Assembly (NCBI GenBank): GCA_020831845.1
Contig: JAFIFV010000075.1
Span: 1-64,000, forward strand
DNA from: Ectothiorhodospiraceae bacterium
GTDB taxonomy: Bacteria > Pseudomonadota > Gammaproteobacteria > Nitrococcales > Aquisalimonadaceae
Direction: 5' to 3'
Length of the DNA stretch: 64,000 nucleotides
Part shown: positions 49,796 to 59,595 of the stretch, in pieces
Position numbering within the stretch: the stretch's first letter is position 1
Layout: each line of letters begins with the position of its first letter
Notes under the pieces: model-generated
Database searches by the model: none
The model's input: only the letters and a program-made list of their open reading frames with translations
Told to the model about the DNA's origin: nothing
Translations under genes and position numbers: made by a program

Positions 49796-52480
49796 TCAGT
49801 CCCCACGGTCCTGGCGCTTTCCCAGCGCCAGCTCGAGGATCCGCGTTTCCGCGTCCTCTCCGGCGCGCTCTCGCATCCCGAGCTTGGCGGCCAGGCTCCG
49901 CATGCCGCGATTATCGGCCAGTACGCTGCCGAAAAGCAGCTGGATACCGCTGGCCCGGCAGTAGCGGATAGCCTTGTCCATCAGCATCCTTCCCATCCCC
50001 CGGCCCTTCATGTCCGAGCGGGTGACAACGGCGAACTCGGCCCGTTCGTTGTCCGCGTCCGCAATCACCCGCACCTCACCCAGAATCTCGCCCCCATCCT
50101 CCCCTTGCGCCTCGGCGATGAAAGCCATCTCGCGGTCATAGTCGATCTGCGTGAGCCGGGCCAGTTCGGGCCGCTCGATCTTCTCCACCTTTCGGAAAAA
50201 GCGAAGGAACAGATCCTCCGATGAGAGCCGGGAAAAAAACAGCGCGTGCAGGGGCTCGTCTTCCGGACGGATCGGACGAAGCAGCACCGTTCTCCCATCA
50301 CCCAGGGTACCCTGCTCCTCCAACGCGGTCGGATAGGGGCGGAATACCAGTTGCGGACGCTCGCCTTCCGCAGCCAGGCGCATATGGGCCCCGGCAACGG
50401 AAATCCCTGACTCGTCCGCGAAAATCGGGTTGATGTCCATTTCCGCGATTTCCGGGAAGTCGACGACGATACGGGAGACCTTCACGATGAGCTGGCAGAT
50501 CGCGTCGATGTCGGCATCCGGCCGGGCCCTGGAGCCGCACAGCGTTTGCCAGACCCGGGATCGGGAGAGCATGTCCCGGGCCAACGGCAGGTTCAGTGGC
50601 GGCAATCCCACCGCGTGCTCGCGGTAGGCCTCAAGGGCACGCCCACCTTCGCCCACAACCAGTACGGGACCGAAGGTGCGGTCGGTGCTTACGCCGACAA
50701 AAAGCTGTCGGGCGTTGGGCCTGGGCACCATGTGCCGCAGATTCAGGCCTTCCACCCGCGCTTCGGGCCGTTCCCGGGCGACCCGATCCATCATCTCCTC
50801 TGCCGCGGCGCGCACTGCCTGGGCATTGTTCAGATAGAGAGCGATGCCGCCGGCGTCCCGGAGCCTGGGAATATCCGGTGAGTTCAAGGTCAGGGCAATG
50901 GGAAAACCCAAGCCGCCGCTGATATCCGCAGCCTCATCAGGATCAGCCGCCGCCCTGATAGGCACTGTGGCAACACCGTATGCTGCGAGCACCTGGATGG
51001 CATCCGACTCGGGGAGCGCGCCATCGCCTGCGCGACTGCTGACCAACCGGCGCACGGCCTCCACCTCGGGCCGTTGCTCCACGGGCAGTTGAGGCGGTAT
51101 CTGCATCAGCAGTTGCTGATTCCGATGGTGGTTGACCAGGTGAGCGAACGCCTTGACGGCGCTGCCCGGTGTCTCATAACTCGCGATGCCCGACTCTGCC
51201 AGCAGCCGGCGCGCTTCCGCCGTGGATTGCCCGCCCATCCAGGCCGTCAGCAACTGCCGTCGACCGCTCCGGCTGGTGACGGTCATCAGTGTCCTGGCCA
51301 CTTCCTCGGCGGTCTCGTGGCTGGAAGGCGCCTGGATCACAAGCGTTGCATCCAGCTCGTCCGCGTCCAGCAGCACCCTGGCGGCAGCGCCGTGCCTTTC
51401 CACCGGCCCGCGAATCCCCACATCGACGGGGCAGCCGATGCTTCGCGGTGGCGGAGAGAGGCGCTGCAGTTTTCCGATCGTATCGGGCGCCAGAACGGCG
51501 GGCTGCAACCCTGCCGCCATCAGGGCATCCCGCGCCATGGTGCCGGTGCCACCGCCGCTGGTAACCACGCCGAGGCGGTCCCCGCGGATGTGGAGCCCAC
51601 GGCCCAAGGTCTCCACGGCATCGAACAGCTCCTCCAGTTCGCGGACGGGAAGCACGCCGGTTCGACGTAGCACCGCTTCGAACAGGTCATCCAGCCCGGC
51701 GAGCGCACCGGCGTAGCTCGTTTCGTCACCGCGTCTCCGGTCGCCCTGAAGACCCGCCTTGACGGCCACCACCGGCTTGCCACGTGCGGCCGCGCGAGCG
51801 GCAGTGACGAACCGGGGACCGTCATCGATCGTTTCGATGTAGAGCAGAATGGCGCTGGTGGCATGATCGGCGGCGAGATAATCCAGGACATCGGCGAAGC
51901 CCACATCGCAGGGCTCACCCATGGCGAGAAAATGGGAGAACCCGATGCCTTTCTCCCTGGTCCAGTCGAGCACCGCGCTGCCCAGGGCGCCGGACTGGGT
52001 GACAAAGGCGATCCGGCCAGACCGCGCGGGCGCATAGGCCACACTGGCGTTAAGCCTGCTGGCGGGAGAAATCGCCCCGAGGCTGCCTGGCCCCAGCACC
52101 CTGAGACCGTGTGGTCGAGCCGCCTCGCGGATCTGCTTCACCAGCGGTTGATCGCCATCATTGCCCGGCTGGTCCGACAGTTCAGTCACCACGACCGCAG
52201 CGCGACCGCCCCGCTCGCCAAGCGCCCCGACAATGCCCGGCAGGGTTGATGGTGGGGTGGCGATGACGGCCAGGTCCGGAACAAGCGGAAGACTGGCGAC
52301 ATCGGGATACGCCAGCACCCCGGCCGCGGCCCTTCGCCGCGGGTTCACCGGCATGATCGGACCGTTGAAGCCACCGGCGAGCAGATTGCGCATGATCACG
52401 CCGCCGGTCCCTCTGTCGGAGGCACCGATCACTGCGACGCTGCCGGGGTTGAAGAGACAGTCCAGGTTCCTGCTGCGCAC
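49796..52480 (-). CDS. Pat-like protein acetyltransferase: inactive acyl-CoA synthetase plus GNAT
   Basis: An 894-aa protein has an NDP-forming acyl-CoA synthetase region (SVAVIGASDRGTGGVIMRNL, then VTQSGALGSAVLDW), an ATP-grasp part near residues 490-700, and a C-terminal GNAT domain (VLLRPIRPEDEPLHALFF, then RSDMKGRGMGRMLMDKAIRY). The phospho-His motif of working synthetases (SHTGALAG) reads SYAGALAG here, with Tyr for His. The same loss is known in Salmonella Pat, a lysine acetyltransferase that shuts off acetyl-CoA synthetase. Acyl-protein transfer is therefore the expected role. Two GTGs near 52480 follow GGGAGG; a longer GTG start at 52543 is open. Confidence 0.9.
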   Translation of the reverse strand: MRSRNLDCLFNPGSVAVIGASDRGTGGVIMRNLLAGGFNGPIMPVNPRRRAAAGVLAYPDVASLPLVPDLAVIATPPSTLPGIVGALGERGGRAAVVVTELSDQPGNDGDQPLVKQIREAARPHGLRVLGPGSLGAISPASRLNASVAYAPARSGRIAFVTQSGALGSAVLDWTREKGIGFSHFLAMGEPCDVGFADVLDYLAADHATSAILLYIETIDDGPRFVTAARAAARGKPVVAVKAGLQGDRRRGDETSYAGALAGLDDLFEAVLRRTGVLPVRELEELFDAVETLGRGLHIRGDRLGVVTSGGGTGTMARDALMAAGLQPAVLAPDTIGKLQRLSPPPRSIGCPVDVGIRGPVERHGAAARVLLDADELDATLVIQAPSSHETAEEVARTLMTVTSRSGRRQLLTAWMGGQSTAEARRLLAESGIASYETPGSAVKAFAHLVNHHRNQQLLMQIPPQLPVEQRPEVEAVRRLVSSRAGDGALPESDAIQVLAAYGVATVPIRAAADPDEAADISGGLGFPIALTLNSPDIPRLRDAGGIALYLNNAQAVRAAAEEMMDRVARERPEARVEGLNLRHMVPRPNARQLFVGVSTDRTFGPVLVVGEGGRALEAYREHAVGLPPLNLPLARDMLSRSRVWQTLCGSRARPDADIDAICQLIVKVSRIVVDFPEIAEMDINPIFADESGISVAGAHMRLAAEGERPQLVFRPYPTALEEQGTLGDGRTVLLRPIRPEDEPLHALFFSRLSSEDLFLRFFRKVEKIERPELARLTQIDYDREMAFIAEAQGEDGGEILGEVRVIADADNERAEFAVVTRSDMKGRGMGRMLMDKAIRYCRASGIQLLFGSVLADNRGMRSLAAKLGMRERAGEDAETRILELALGKRQDRGD

Positions 52481-52598
52481 CACACCGACCTCCCGCTGCA
52501 ATCCGGCACGCGCGGTGGGAGACGGACTCGCCCGCTGACGCACCGGACCCCGCCTGGCATCTCACCAGGCCATACAGCAATCCTCCGTCAATGAACGG

Positions 52599-52779
52599 GA
52601 ATCGCTTTGACCTGGATCAACAGGCCGACCCAACTCCGGCAAACCAGACCAGGAGGGGCGGTCAGAGCAGAACTTTTTCCACGCCCCTGCCCTTCGCGTG
52701 TTCGATGAACGTCTCCTGCCAACCGTCGCCGAGCAGATGCTTGGCCAGCTCGGTGACGATGTAGTCCGCGTCTCAACGC
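52599..52779. repeat. Direct repeat of the oxidase 3' end (copy 1)
   Basis: About 180 bp match 54927-55107 in the same orientation at roughly 85 per cent by eye, including 60 bp downstream of the stop codon (for example AATCGCTTT and CCTGGATCAAC). Sharing of untranslated sequence shows a DNA duplication rather than conserved protein. The two copies bracket 2.15 kb with two genes. Confidence 0.85.
52662..52778 (-). pseudogene. Fragment of the DUF3683 FAD/Fe-S oxidase gene
   Basis: The frame from the duplicated stop backwards encodes [20 protein letters not shown] and IEHAKGRGVEKVLL. That is the last 34 residues of the intact oxidase, with only Thr for Ile and Arg for Lys changed. Upstream the frame meets TGA almost at once, and homology ends near 52779. 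About 1260 codons are absent. Confidence 0.85.
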
Positions 52780-52952
52780 CCCGCCGTGCGAAAGATACGG
52801 CCGGCAGCGCGCAGTCGCATCCGGCCGACTTCCTGTCTAGTGTATCGGCACTGGAACACATGCTGTGCCAGGCTAGGCGCAACGCCTGCCGCCACAGCCG
52901 TCGCAAAGCTCCTTTCTCTTTTGTTTTTGCTTTGTTTTTCCTTTTTTTATTC

Positions 52953-52967
52953 TGGCACGTCTTGTGC
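52953..52967 (+). promoter_or_regulatory. Sigma-54 (RpoN) promoter
   Basis: TGGCACG, four bases (TCTT), then GTGC matches the consensus TGGCACG-N4-TTGC at ten of eleven fixed positions, with GG and GC exactly 12 bp apart. A T-rich tract of about 45 bp (52906-52950, TTTGTTTTTCC and similar) lies directly upstream, as in bent DNA or IHF sites at such promoters. Start would be near 52979, giving a 135-nt leader before the first gene. Confidence 0.75.
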
Positions 52968-53113
52968 TTAACACTCTCGGAGAGCCACAAGGAGCGACAT
53001 GGCGCTCCCGACCACAGAAGAAAAACCAGGAGCCACGGGCGGTCCCCCGAACTGGTCAACGTACGCCAGCGGGTATTCCGACCCCGGTCGTGTTCTGCGG
53101 AGGAGGGACCAAC

Positions 53114-53830
53114 GTGAATACTCGGGAGTTGTATCGGCAATTGCTGGCCATTGGCGACCCCTGGCGGGTGCGGCGACTGGAAATCAACGTTCGCGACAAG
53201 CGCCTGGATATCTGGGTCGAGCACGTGGCGGGATCCACCGGTGGTTTTCTGAGCAGGGCCCTGGGCAAGAAATCCGCCGGCTTTGACCGGGAACGCGTCT
53301 GGCGTCATCTCAATGTCGGTCGTTACCGCGCGTTCGTCCACTCGGAGGCGGCACCTTCCGGGGTCGAGCCGTTTCTGGGCGAGGAAGGAATACCGTTTAC
53401 CAACGCCATGGCCGCACGGGTTTCCAGCTTGCTGGCCGTGGGCACTTGCTACCGCGCCATCTGCACAGCGATGGACTTGGACTTCGAGGACGTCTGGCAA
53501 TTGAAGGCCGCACGTTACCGCGGTGCCGATACCAACGATACGGCACCCGACGCAGGGAATGAACTAGTCGCGTGGACGTCTGGCGGCCTGCCCCCTATTC
53601 CGGACGTGTCCGATCCTGTCTGGGAGCGGATGCTGGCCGGCGACCACAACTCGCGCATCAAGATCCTAAGCCTGCGCTTGCTGCTATCACAGACGCAGAT
53701 CCAGCTCCGGAACGTCGACGATCCGTCGCTCCGGCAGCAGAAGATCCACAAGCTGCGACGCTATTTCATCAACAATGCGCGCGCCCTGCGGCCGGAGATG
53801 CAACGTATATTCGATGACGTGCGCGTGTAG
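53114..53830 (+). CDS. ISL3-transposase-N-terminus-like protein without catalytic domain
   Basis: This 238-aa protein starts at GTG with AGGAGGG six bases upstream. The region RLEINVRDKRLDIWVEHVAG, then ERVWRHLNVGRYRAFVHSEA and PFTNAMAARVSSLLAVGTCY RAICTAMDLD follows the pattern of the N-terminal part of ISL3-family transposases (zinc ribbon, then helix-turn-helix). The zinc-binding cysteines and the whole DDE half are missing; the last 60 residues form a basic helical tail. It may be a domesticated DNA-binding or regulatory protein. It lies 26 bp before the next gene and shares the sigma-54 promoter. Homology by pattern only; function unknown. Confidence 0.7.
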   Translation: MNTRELYRQLLAIGDPWRVRRLEINVRDKRLDIWVEHVAGSTGGFLSRALGKKSAGFDRERVWRHLNVGRYRAFVHSEAAPSGVEPFLGEEGIPFTNAMAARVSSLLAVGTCYRAICTAMDLDFEDVWQLKAARYRGADTNDTAPDAGNELVAWTSGGLPPIPDVSDPVWERMLAGDHNSRIKILSLRLLLSQTQIQLRNVDDPSLRQQKIHKLRRYFINNARALRPEMQRIFDDVRV

Positions 53831-53856
53831 CACATCGACAGGATAGAGGGTCGGTT

Positions 53857-54885
53857 ATGGAACAAGCACAGCAACGGATGGATGGCCCCCATGGTGGCGC
53901 ACTTCTGGGCGCGGAGCAGGCGGCTGCCATGATACGCAGCGGCGGGTGGTTCGCCATTGCCGCAGACGAACCCGTGCTACGGCGGTTGCCACAGGGCAAC
54001 TGGATCGGCGGCACCATACCATACTTCATGGGCGCGAACGGCGGTGAGATCAGCCGCGAAAAGGTGCACGTAACACCGCTGCCGACAAGCGCGCATGGCG
54101 GGCCGTGGATTAGGCGATACGATGCGGAACATCTGCACCGCATCTGTGTGGACGCCCCGGAGCATGGCTATACACTGGTGATTTTGCCGGCGATGACCCC
54201 GGTCCATCAAACCTATGCGCGTGAAGCCCCCGGCTTCGAGGACATGTTCCTGAAGCCGGTCTTCGGCTGGGTAGCCGGCATCCATCTGGACGATATCAAC
54301 CGGTGCAGTCCGGCCGCCGTCGATGGTTCCAACAGCGTACTGTGCAGCCAGGAAGCAGTCGCGCTGCACGTTCCGTTGCCGGAAAGCCAGGTTGCCGAAA
54401 TCGGCATCGTCAACATCTTCGAGCAGGACCACGGAGACGTCATCCGCTTTCCCAGCGCAAGCTTCACGATCACCGGGTGCACGGTCAACGGCCGGCAGGA
54501 CAATCTTGCCGAGTACCTGCGCCGGCGAAATGCGGACCTGCGCTTACCGCTCGTTGCCGATTACTCCGGAAGCATGATCAATGTCAGCGTGAAGGCGGTG
54601 GACGAGGCGCGTGGCGCCGTGGAGCTCTATGCGCCGGTATTTCCCGGCGTGGAGTACCAGCTTGCCCGGCCGGTGGGGGACTATGTGCAGGCCTTCGAGC
54701 GCGCGCTGCGCGACGAAGGCGCCGGTACCGCGTGCTCCTTCAATTGCGTCCTGAATTTCCTGTACTCGGATCTCGAGGGGCGGTGCACACCCGGCTTCAA
54801 CGGCCCGATGACCTTTGGTGAAGTGGCATACCAGTTATTGAATCAGACCATGGTGTACATGGCGGTCCGCCGGCTCCCCACCTAG
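53857..54885 (+). CDS. Conserved protein of unknown function (DUF6976/FIST-like)
   Basis: This 342-aa cytoplasmic protein has no signal peptide or membrane segment. Recognisable parts are GGWFAIAADEPVLRRLPQGN, IGGTIPYFMGANGGEISREK near residue 50 and a later MINVSVKAVDEARGAVELYA. The layout is reminiscent of FIST-type sensory proteins. I recall similar proteins under DUF6976, but that label needs checking. It is the second gene of the sigma-54 operon. ATG lies 26 bp after the previous stop, with GAGGG upstream. Sigma-54 control suggests a role in nitrogen, flagellar or carbon-storage physiology, but none is shown. Confidence 0.75.
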   Translation: MEQAQQRMDGPHGGALLGAEQAAAMIRSGGWFAIAADEPVLRRLPQGNWIGGTIPYFMGANGGEISREKVHVTPLPTSAHGGPWIRRYDAEHLHRICVDAPEHGYTLVILPAMTPVHQTYAREAPGFEDMFLKPVFGWVAGIHLDDINRCSPAAVDGSNSVLCSQEAVALHVPLPESQVAEIGIVNIFEQDHGDVIRFPSASFTITGCTVNGRQDNLAEYLRRRNADLRLPLVADYSGSMINVSVKAVDEARGAVELYAPVFPGVEYQLARPVGDYVQAFERALRDEGAGTACSFNCVLNFLYSDLEGRCTPGFNGPMTFGEVAYQLLNQTMVYMAVRRLPT

Positions 54886-54926
54886 CGTCCAGCCTGCGGA
54901 TTGCCTTCCATCTCCGCCTTGGCGGC

Positions 54927-55107
54927 GAATCGCTTTTACCTGGATCAACCAGCCAACCGGACTATGGAAAACCAGGCCAGGAGGTTCGGTCAGAGCAGGA
55001 CTTTTTCCACGCCTTTGCCCTTCGCGTGCTCGATGAACGTCTCCTGCCAGCCGTCGCCGAGCAGGTGCTTGGCCAGTTCGATGACGATGTAGTCCGCTTC
55101 CACGCCG
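54927..55107. repeat. Direct repeat of the oxidase 3' end (copy 2, intact gene)
   Basis: It contains the last 38 codons of the intact oxidase and about 60 bp downstream of its stop. It is the partner of copy 1 at 52599-52779 and bounds the two-gene insert on the right. Confidence 0.85.
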
Positions 55108-58100
55108 GTATCGGCTTCGTAGCGGCTCAGGCCCTGCAGGCAGGCCGGGCAGGAGGTGAGCATTTTCACCTTGCCCTTGGCCACCGTCGGTTCACCGGTC
55201 AGCGCCGTCACACCCTTGTTGATTTCCTCTTCCTTGCGGAAACGCACCTGGGTGGCAATGTCCGGGCGGCTGACTGCGAAGGTGCCGGCCTCGCCGCAGC
55301 AGCGATCGTTCAGCGGCACGTCCTTGCCCATCAACGTGCTGGCCACCTTCATGGAGTTGTGGGTCTTCATCGGCGTGTGACAGGGCTCGTGGTACATGTA
55401 CTGCACGCCGTCCACGCCATCCAGCTTGTAGCCCTTTTCCATCAGGTACTCGTGGATGTCCAGCAGCCGGCAGCCCGGGAAGATGCGTTCGAATTCGTAC
55501 TTCAGCAACTGGTCCATGCAGGTGCCGCAGGACACGATCACCGTCTTGATGTCCATGTAGTTCAGCGTGTTGGCCACGCGGTGGAACAGCACGCGGTTCT
55601 CGGTGGTGATGGCCTGACCCTTGTCGATATCACCGTTGGAGGTCTGCGGGTAGCCGCAGCAGAGATATCCGGGCGGCAGCACGGTCTGGGCACCGGCGTC
55701 GTACAGCATGGCCATGGTAGCCAGACCGATCTGGCTGAACAGCCGCTCCGAGCCGCAGCCGGGGAAGTAGAATACGGCGTCGCTGTTCTCGTTCACCTTC
55801 TCCGGGTTTCGGAGGATGGGCACGTGGGTGCGGTCCTCGATGTCCAGCAGCGCACGCGCCGTCTTGCTGGGCAGGTTGCCGGGCATGGGCTTGCGCACGA
55901 AATGCACCACCTGCGCCGGAATGGACGAGCGGTCCGTGGTGTTCGCCGGCCGTGCCTTGGGCTTGGCGTCCGGCGCCTTCCTGCTGGGCACGATACCGAC
56001 CTTGCGGGCCAGGCTGGAGCCGATGCGCTGGGCGCCGTAGCCCCATTCGATCATGCCCTTGCGCATGACCTTGATGGTGCGCGGGTCGGTGGTATTGAGG
56101 AACGCCATGGACGCCATCGTGGCGACCTTGGTCTTGCGCTTGCCGTGTTCCTTCAGGATGCCGCGCATCTTCACCGTGACGTCGCCGAAATCGATGTTCA
56201 CCGGGCACGGGGTCACGCAGCGGTGGCAGATGGTGCAGTGGTCCGCTACGTCGTTCATCTGGTCCCAGTGATCCAGCGAGATGCCACGCCGGGTCTGTTC
56301 CTCGTACAGGAAGGCCTCCACCAGCAGGTTGGTGGCCAGGATCTTGTCCCGCGGCGAGTAGCGCAGGTTGGCCCGCGGCACGTGGGTGGTGCAGACGGGC
56401 TTGCACTTGCCGCAGCGCAGGCAGTCCTTGATGTCGTTGTTCAGGTCGCCCAGTTCGCTCTGCTCCAGGATCAGCGCTTCCTGCTCCACCAGTCGCAGAG
56501 AGGGCGTATAGGCGTTCTGCAGCCCGGAACCGGTGAGCAGCTTGCCGCGGTTGAACCACCCCTGCGGGTCCACCTGTTCCTTGTAGGCCCTGAAGGAGTC
56601 GATGGTGGCCTGATCCAGATACTGCATCTTGGTGAGGCCGATGCCATGCTCGCCGGAGATCACGCCGTTCAGCCGCCGTGCCAGGGCCATGACCTGGTCA
56701 ACGATGCGGTCGGCTTCCTGCATCATCTCGTAATCGTTGGAATTGACCGGAATATTGGTGTGTACGTTGCCGTCGCCGGCGTGCATGTGCAGCGCCACGA
56801 ACAGACGGCTGGACAGAACGTCCTTGTGAATGGCGTCGATCTTGCGGCACACCGGCTCCAGGTCACGGCCATCGAAGATCTCCTTCAGCGACCGTTCGAT
56901 CTCCGTCCGGTAGGAAATACGCAGGCTACGGCGCAGCAACAGGTTGATGAGCCGGTCGCCCTCGCGCAGGTCGGCGCGCGCGGTCTCGTCCAGTAGCGCA
57001 TCGTGTTCTGCAGCCGGGGACTCCAGGTTGTCCAGTACCGCCTGCCAGCGTGCTTCCACCGCCGCCAGGTGCTTCACCGCACGCTTCTGCTTGCGCGAGA
57101 GAATGGAGCCGCCCTCTTCCGAGGCATCCAGGTCCTCGCGATCCAGGTAGTCCGGCCGCGCCTGCTTCAGTTCCGGCAGGCTGCCCTGGAAATGCGCTTT
57201 CAACTCCTGCGCCATGCGCAGCTTGTTCTTCATGGACTGGACGATGTTGATGCGCTCGATGCCGTCGCTGTATTCCGCCAGCTTGTCCAGCGGGATGACC
57301 ACGTCCTCGTTGATCTTGAAGGCGTTGGTGTGGGCGGCGATGGCGGCGGTGCGGGAGCGGTCGGCCCAGAAAGTCTTCCGCGCCTCGGCGCTGACGGCAA
57401 TGTAGCCGTCGCCGTTGCGCTTGCCGGCCAGCCGCACCATGCGTTCGGCGGCATCCTGACAGGCGGCTTCCTCGTCGGCGGCCAGGTCGGCGATCAACAC
57501 CATCTTGGGTCGTTCGCCGCGCTCGCCCTTGGGGGAGTAGCCCACGGCGCGCACGTAGCGTTCGTCCAGATGCTCCAGACCGGAGAGTTTTACGTTGGGA
57601 TCGGCCTGCAGGTCGTCGACAATCTCGACGATGGCGGGCACGGCTTCCTGCAGATCCAGCCCGTAGAACTCCAGGCAGACGGTGCGCATGTGCTTCGGCA
57701 TCACGTGCAGGATGAACGTGGCCGACGTGATCAGCCCGTCGCAACCTTCCTTCTGCACGCCGGGCACGCCGCCCAGGAACTTGTCGGTGACATCCTTGCC
57801 CAGGCCCACCTTGCGGAAGCTGGCACCGGGGAAAGTGAGCACCTCCGGTTCGCCCTTGCGGGTCTTGCCGTCGGCCTGGTAACGGGTCACGCGGAACTGC
57901 ACCGTTTCCTGGTCATGGATCTTGCCCAGGTTATGGTTCAGGCGCTCCACATCCAGCCATTCGGCGTCCGGCGTTACCATGCGCCAGGAGGCCAGGTTGT
58001 CCAGTGCCGTACCCCAGAGCACTGCCTTCTTGCCACCGGCATTCATGGCCACATTGCCGCCGATGGTGCAGGCGTCCTGGCTGGTGGGGTCCACTGCGAA

Positions 58101-58883
58101 CACGTAACCGTGCATATTGGCCAGATCGGATACCCGCCGCGTCACCACACCGGCCTCGGCACGCACCGTAGGCACCTTGCTTTCCACGCCGGGGAGTTCC
58201 TTCAACTCCACACGCCCCAGCCCTTCCAGCTTTTCCATGTTGATGACGGCGCAGTGCTCGTGCATGGGCACGGCACCGCCGGTATAGCCAGTGCCGCCGC
58301 CGCGCGGGATCACGGTCAGGCCCATTTCGATAGCGGTTTTCACCACCCCGGCCATCTCTTCCTCGGTGTCCGGGGTCAACACCACGAACGGCACCTCGAT
58401 GCGCCAGTCGGTGGCGTCGGTCTGGTGGGAGACGCGGGAAATGCCATCGAAACGGATGTTGTCCTTGCGGGTGTGCTTCTGGAAGGCCTTGCGCGCCTCG
58501 TCCCGGCGAGCGATGGTGGCCGGGAACCAGGCTTCGAACTCTTCCACCGCCTTGCGCGCCAGTTCCGCCAGCCGATGCGCCTGCTCATTGTTGTCGGCCC
58601 GCTGCACGATCTGGTCCAGCCGATGGTGCATGGCCTTGACCAGGGCATCCAGCCGCTTCGCGTTATCCAGCAGATCGTCCTGGATATAAGGGTTCCGGCG
58701 GACTACCCAGAGATCGCCCAGCACCTCGAACAACATGCGTGCCGAAATGCCCGTACGGCGCTCCTCGCGCAGGGTGTTCAGCGTCTCCCATGCCTCTTCG
58801 CCGAGATAACGAAGAACGATCTCCCGGTCGGAAAAAGACGTGTAGTTGTAGGGAATTTCTCGGATACGCGCAGTGCTGGTCAT
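54990..58883 (-). CDS. Giant FAD-linked oxidase with Fe-S domain (DUF3683, D-2-hydroxyacid dehydrogenase class)
   Basis: This 1297-aa cytoplasmic enzyme oxidises a 2-hydroxyacid, probably D-lactate or a relative, passing electrons through iron-sulfur clusters. The layout is DUF3683 (about residues 1-150, [20 protein letters not shown]), an FAD_binding_4 domain ([20 protein letters not shown]), FAD-oxidase C-terminal domain, two 4Fe-4S motifs ([11 protein letters not shown] and [12 protein letters not shown]) and two CCG domains ([10 protein letters not shown] with [15 protein letters not shown] with DRCCGEAG). It is therefore a natural fusion of the flavin and Fe-S subunits that are separate in glycolate oxidase. 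ATG 58883 fits the DUF3683 start. A duplicate of its 3' end lies 2.2 kb away. Confidence 0.94.
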   Translation of the reverse strand: MTSTARIREIPYNYTSFSDREIVLRYLGEEAWETLNTLREERRTGISARMLFEVLGDLWVVRRNPYIQDDLLDNAKRLDALVKAMHHRLDQIVQRADNNEQAHRLAELARKAVEEFEAWFPATIARRDEARKAFQKHTRKDNIRFDGISRVSHQTDATDWRIEVPFVVLTPDTEEEMAGVVKTAIEMGLTVIPRGGGTGYTGGAVPMHEHCAVINMEKLEGLGRVELKELPGVESKVPTVRAEAGVVTRRVSDLANMHGYVFAVDPTSQDACTIGGNVAMNAGGKKAVLWGTALDNLASWRMVTPDAEWLDVERLNHNLGKIHDQETVQFRVTRYQADGKTRKGEPEVLTFPGASFRKVGLGKDVTDKFLGGVPGVQKEGCDGLITSATFILHVMPKHMRTVCLEFYGLDLQEAVPAIVEIVDDLQADPNVKLSGLEHLDERYVRAVGYSPKGERGERPKMVLIADLAADEEAACQDAAERMVRLAGKRNGDGYIAVSAEARKTFWADRSRTAAIAAHTNAFKINEDVVIPLDKLAEYSDGIERINIVQSMKNKLRMAQELKAHFQGSLPELKQARPDYLDREDLDASEEGGSILSRKQKRAVKHLAAVEARWQAVLDNLESPAAEHDALLDETARADLREGDRLINLLLRRSLRISYRTEIERSLKEIFDGRDLEPVCRKIDAIHKDVLSSRLFVALHMHAGDGNVHTNIPVNSNDYEMMQEADRIVDQVMALARRLNGVISGEHGIGLTKMQYLDQATIDSFRAYKEQVDPQGWFNRGKLLTGSGLQNAYTPSLRLVEQEALILEQSELGDLNNDIKDCLRCGKCKPVCTTHVPRANLRYSPRDKILATNLLVEAFLYEEQTRRGISLDHWDQMNDVADHCTICHRCVTPCPVNIDFGDVTVKMRGILKEHGKRKTKVATMASMAFLNTTDPRTIKVMRKGMIEWGYGAQRIGSSLARKVGIVPSRKAPDAKPKARPANTTDRSSIPAQVVHFVRKPMPGNLPSKTARALLDIEDRTHVPILRNPEKVNENSDAVFYFPGCGSERLFSQIGLATMAMLYDAGAQTVLPPGYLCCGYPQTSNGDIDKGQAITTENRVLFHRVANTLNYMDIKTVIVSCGTCMDQLLKYEFERIFPGCRLLDIHEYLMEKGYKLDGVDGVQYMYHEPCHTPMKTHNSMKVASTLMGKDVPLNDRCCGEAGTFAVSRPDIATQVRFRKEEEINKGVTALTGEPTVAKGKVKMLTSCPACLQGLSRYEADTGVEADYIVIELAKHLLGDGWQETFIEHAKGKGVEKVLL

Positions 58884-59024
58884 GATACGGCGGCAACTCG
58901 GCGTTGGCTGTCGAAAAGAAAGAGCGCAGATGATACCAGCGCGACCGGAGGTTCTGTAGGTGTCAGGCGACGGATTTCCGCAATTTACCGCATATGGCGA
59001 CGCAACGAACGGGCAGGCGCCTGC

Positions 59025-59372
59025 TCAGCGGCGGGTATGGGTATAGCCCGTGAGGAAGTCCAGAAAGGCGATAACCTGTTCGAAACGGGCGCGGGCCGCC
59101 CAGACGATCATGGCCAGTCCCAGGACCGCCAGGATGGGCACACCGAAGAAAGACACCATGACCGTGTTCATGCTGGCAAGCAGGTGGCCGTGGTGATCCA
59201 GCATGCCCCCCACCAGCGCCCACGCCATGGTCAGCACGAGCACACCGGCAACCCCCAGCACACCGCGTGCCTGACGCTGACTGGGCTCGACCAGCAGGCG
59301 CAGACGATTACGGCGGTAGTACACGCCGAGACCGATCAATGTGACGACAATCAGGGTTTGGGTGAACAGCAT
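59025..59372 (-). CDS. Small membrane protein, 115 aa
   Basis: This protein has three probable transmembrane helices (LFTQTLIVVTLIGLGVYY, GVLGVAGVLVLTMAWALVGG and SFFGVPILAVLGLAMIVWAA) separated by a basic loop (YRRNRLRLLVEPSQR) and short polar ends. ATG 59372 has AGGAG seven bases upstream. I do not recognise the family. It follows the giant oxidase gene on the other side of a 141-bp gap and is on the same strand, upstream of it. Co-transcription with the oxidase is possible, but no evidence beyond direction and spacing exists. Confidence 0.75.
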   Translation of the reverse strand: MLFTQTLIVVTLIGLGVYYRRNRLRLLVEPSQRQARGVLGVAGVLVLTMAWALVGGMLDHHGHLLASMNTVMVSFFGVPILAVLGLAMIVWAARARFEQVIAFLDFLTGYTHTRR

Positions 59373-59507
59373 CAGCCGCTCCTGCACCTGGGCAGGGGTA
59401 GCATACTACGCCGAAGTGATTTACTGCATCTACCGTCGTGATAGATGTGGCCTGGCATGCCGGACGCCCTGCGAAGCGCCCGCAGACGGCAGCAGCAGTA
59501 GGCATCG

Positions 59508-59528
59508 CTTCGCGATGGGCACCCTACG
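59508..59528. repeat. Palindromic intergenic repeat A
   Basis: ATCGC-TTC-GCGAT forms a perfect stem, and the unit continues GGGCACCCTACG. Flanking GTAGG can pair with CCTAC. It occurs once more in related form at 59596. Confidence 0.5.
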
Positions 59529-59595
59529 TCAGCACCAGCCGCAGCTGCAGGGTATGCATGCGACGCACCTGCACCCCGAACCGTATCGGGAAAAA

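Noticed and set aside
52906-52953. T-rich tract as an intrinsic terminator
   Set aside because: No GC stem precedes it, and it directly abuts a sigma-54 promoter, so an upstream promoter element is the better reading.
52562-53500. 312-codon minus-strand frame across the duplicated oxidase tail
   Set aside because: It reads through the fragment in the wrong frame and runs antisense to the ISL3-like gene.
55026-59441. Open frames of 656 and 812 codons on the plus strand
   Set aside because: Both are antisense to the giant oxidase gene, whose cofactor motifs are intact on the minus strand.
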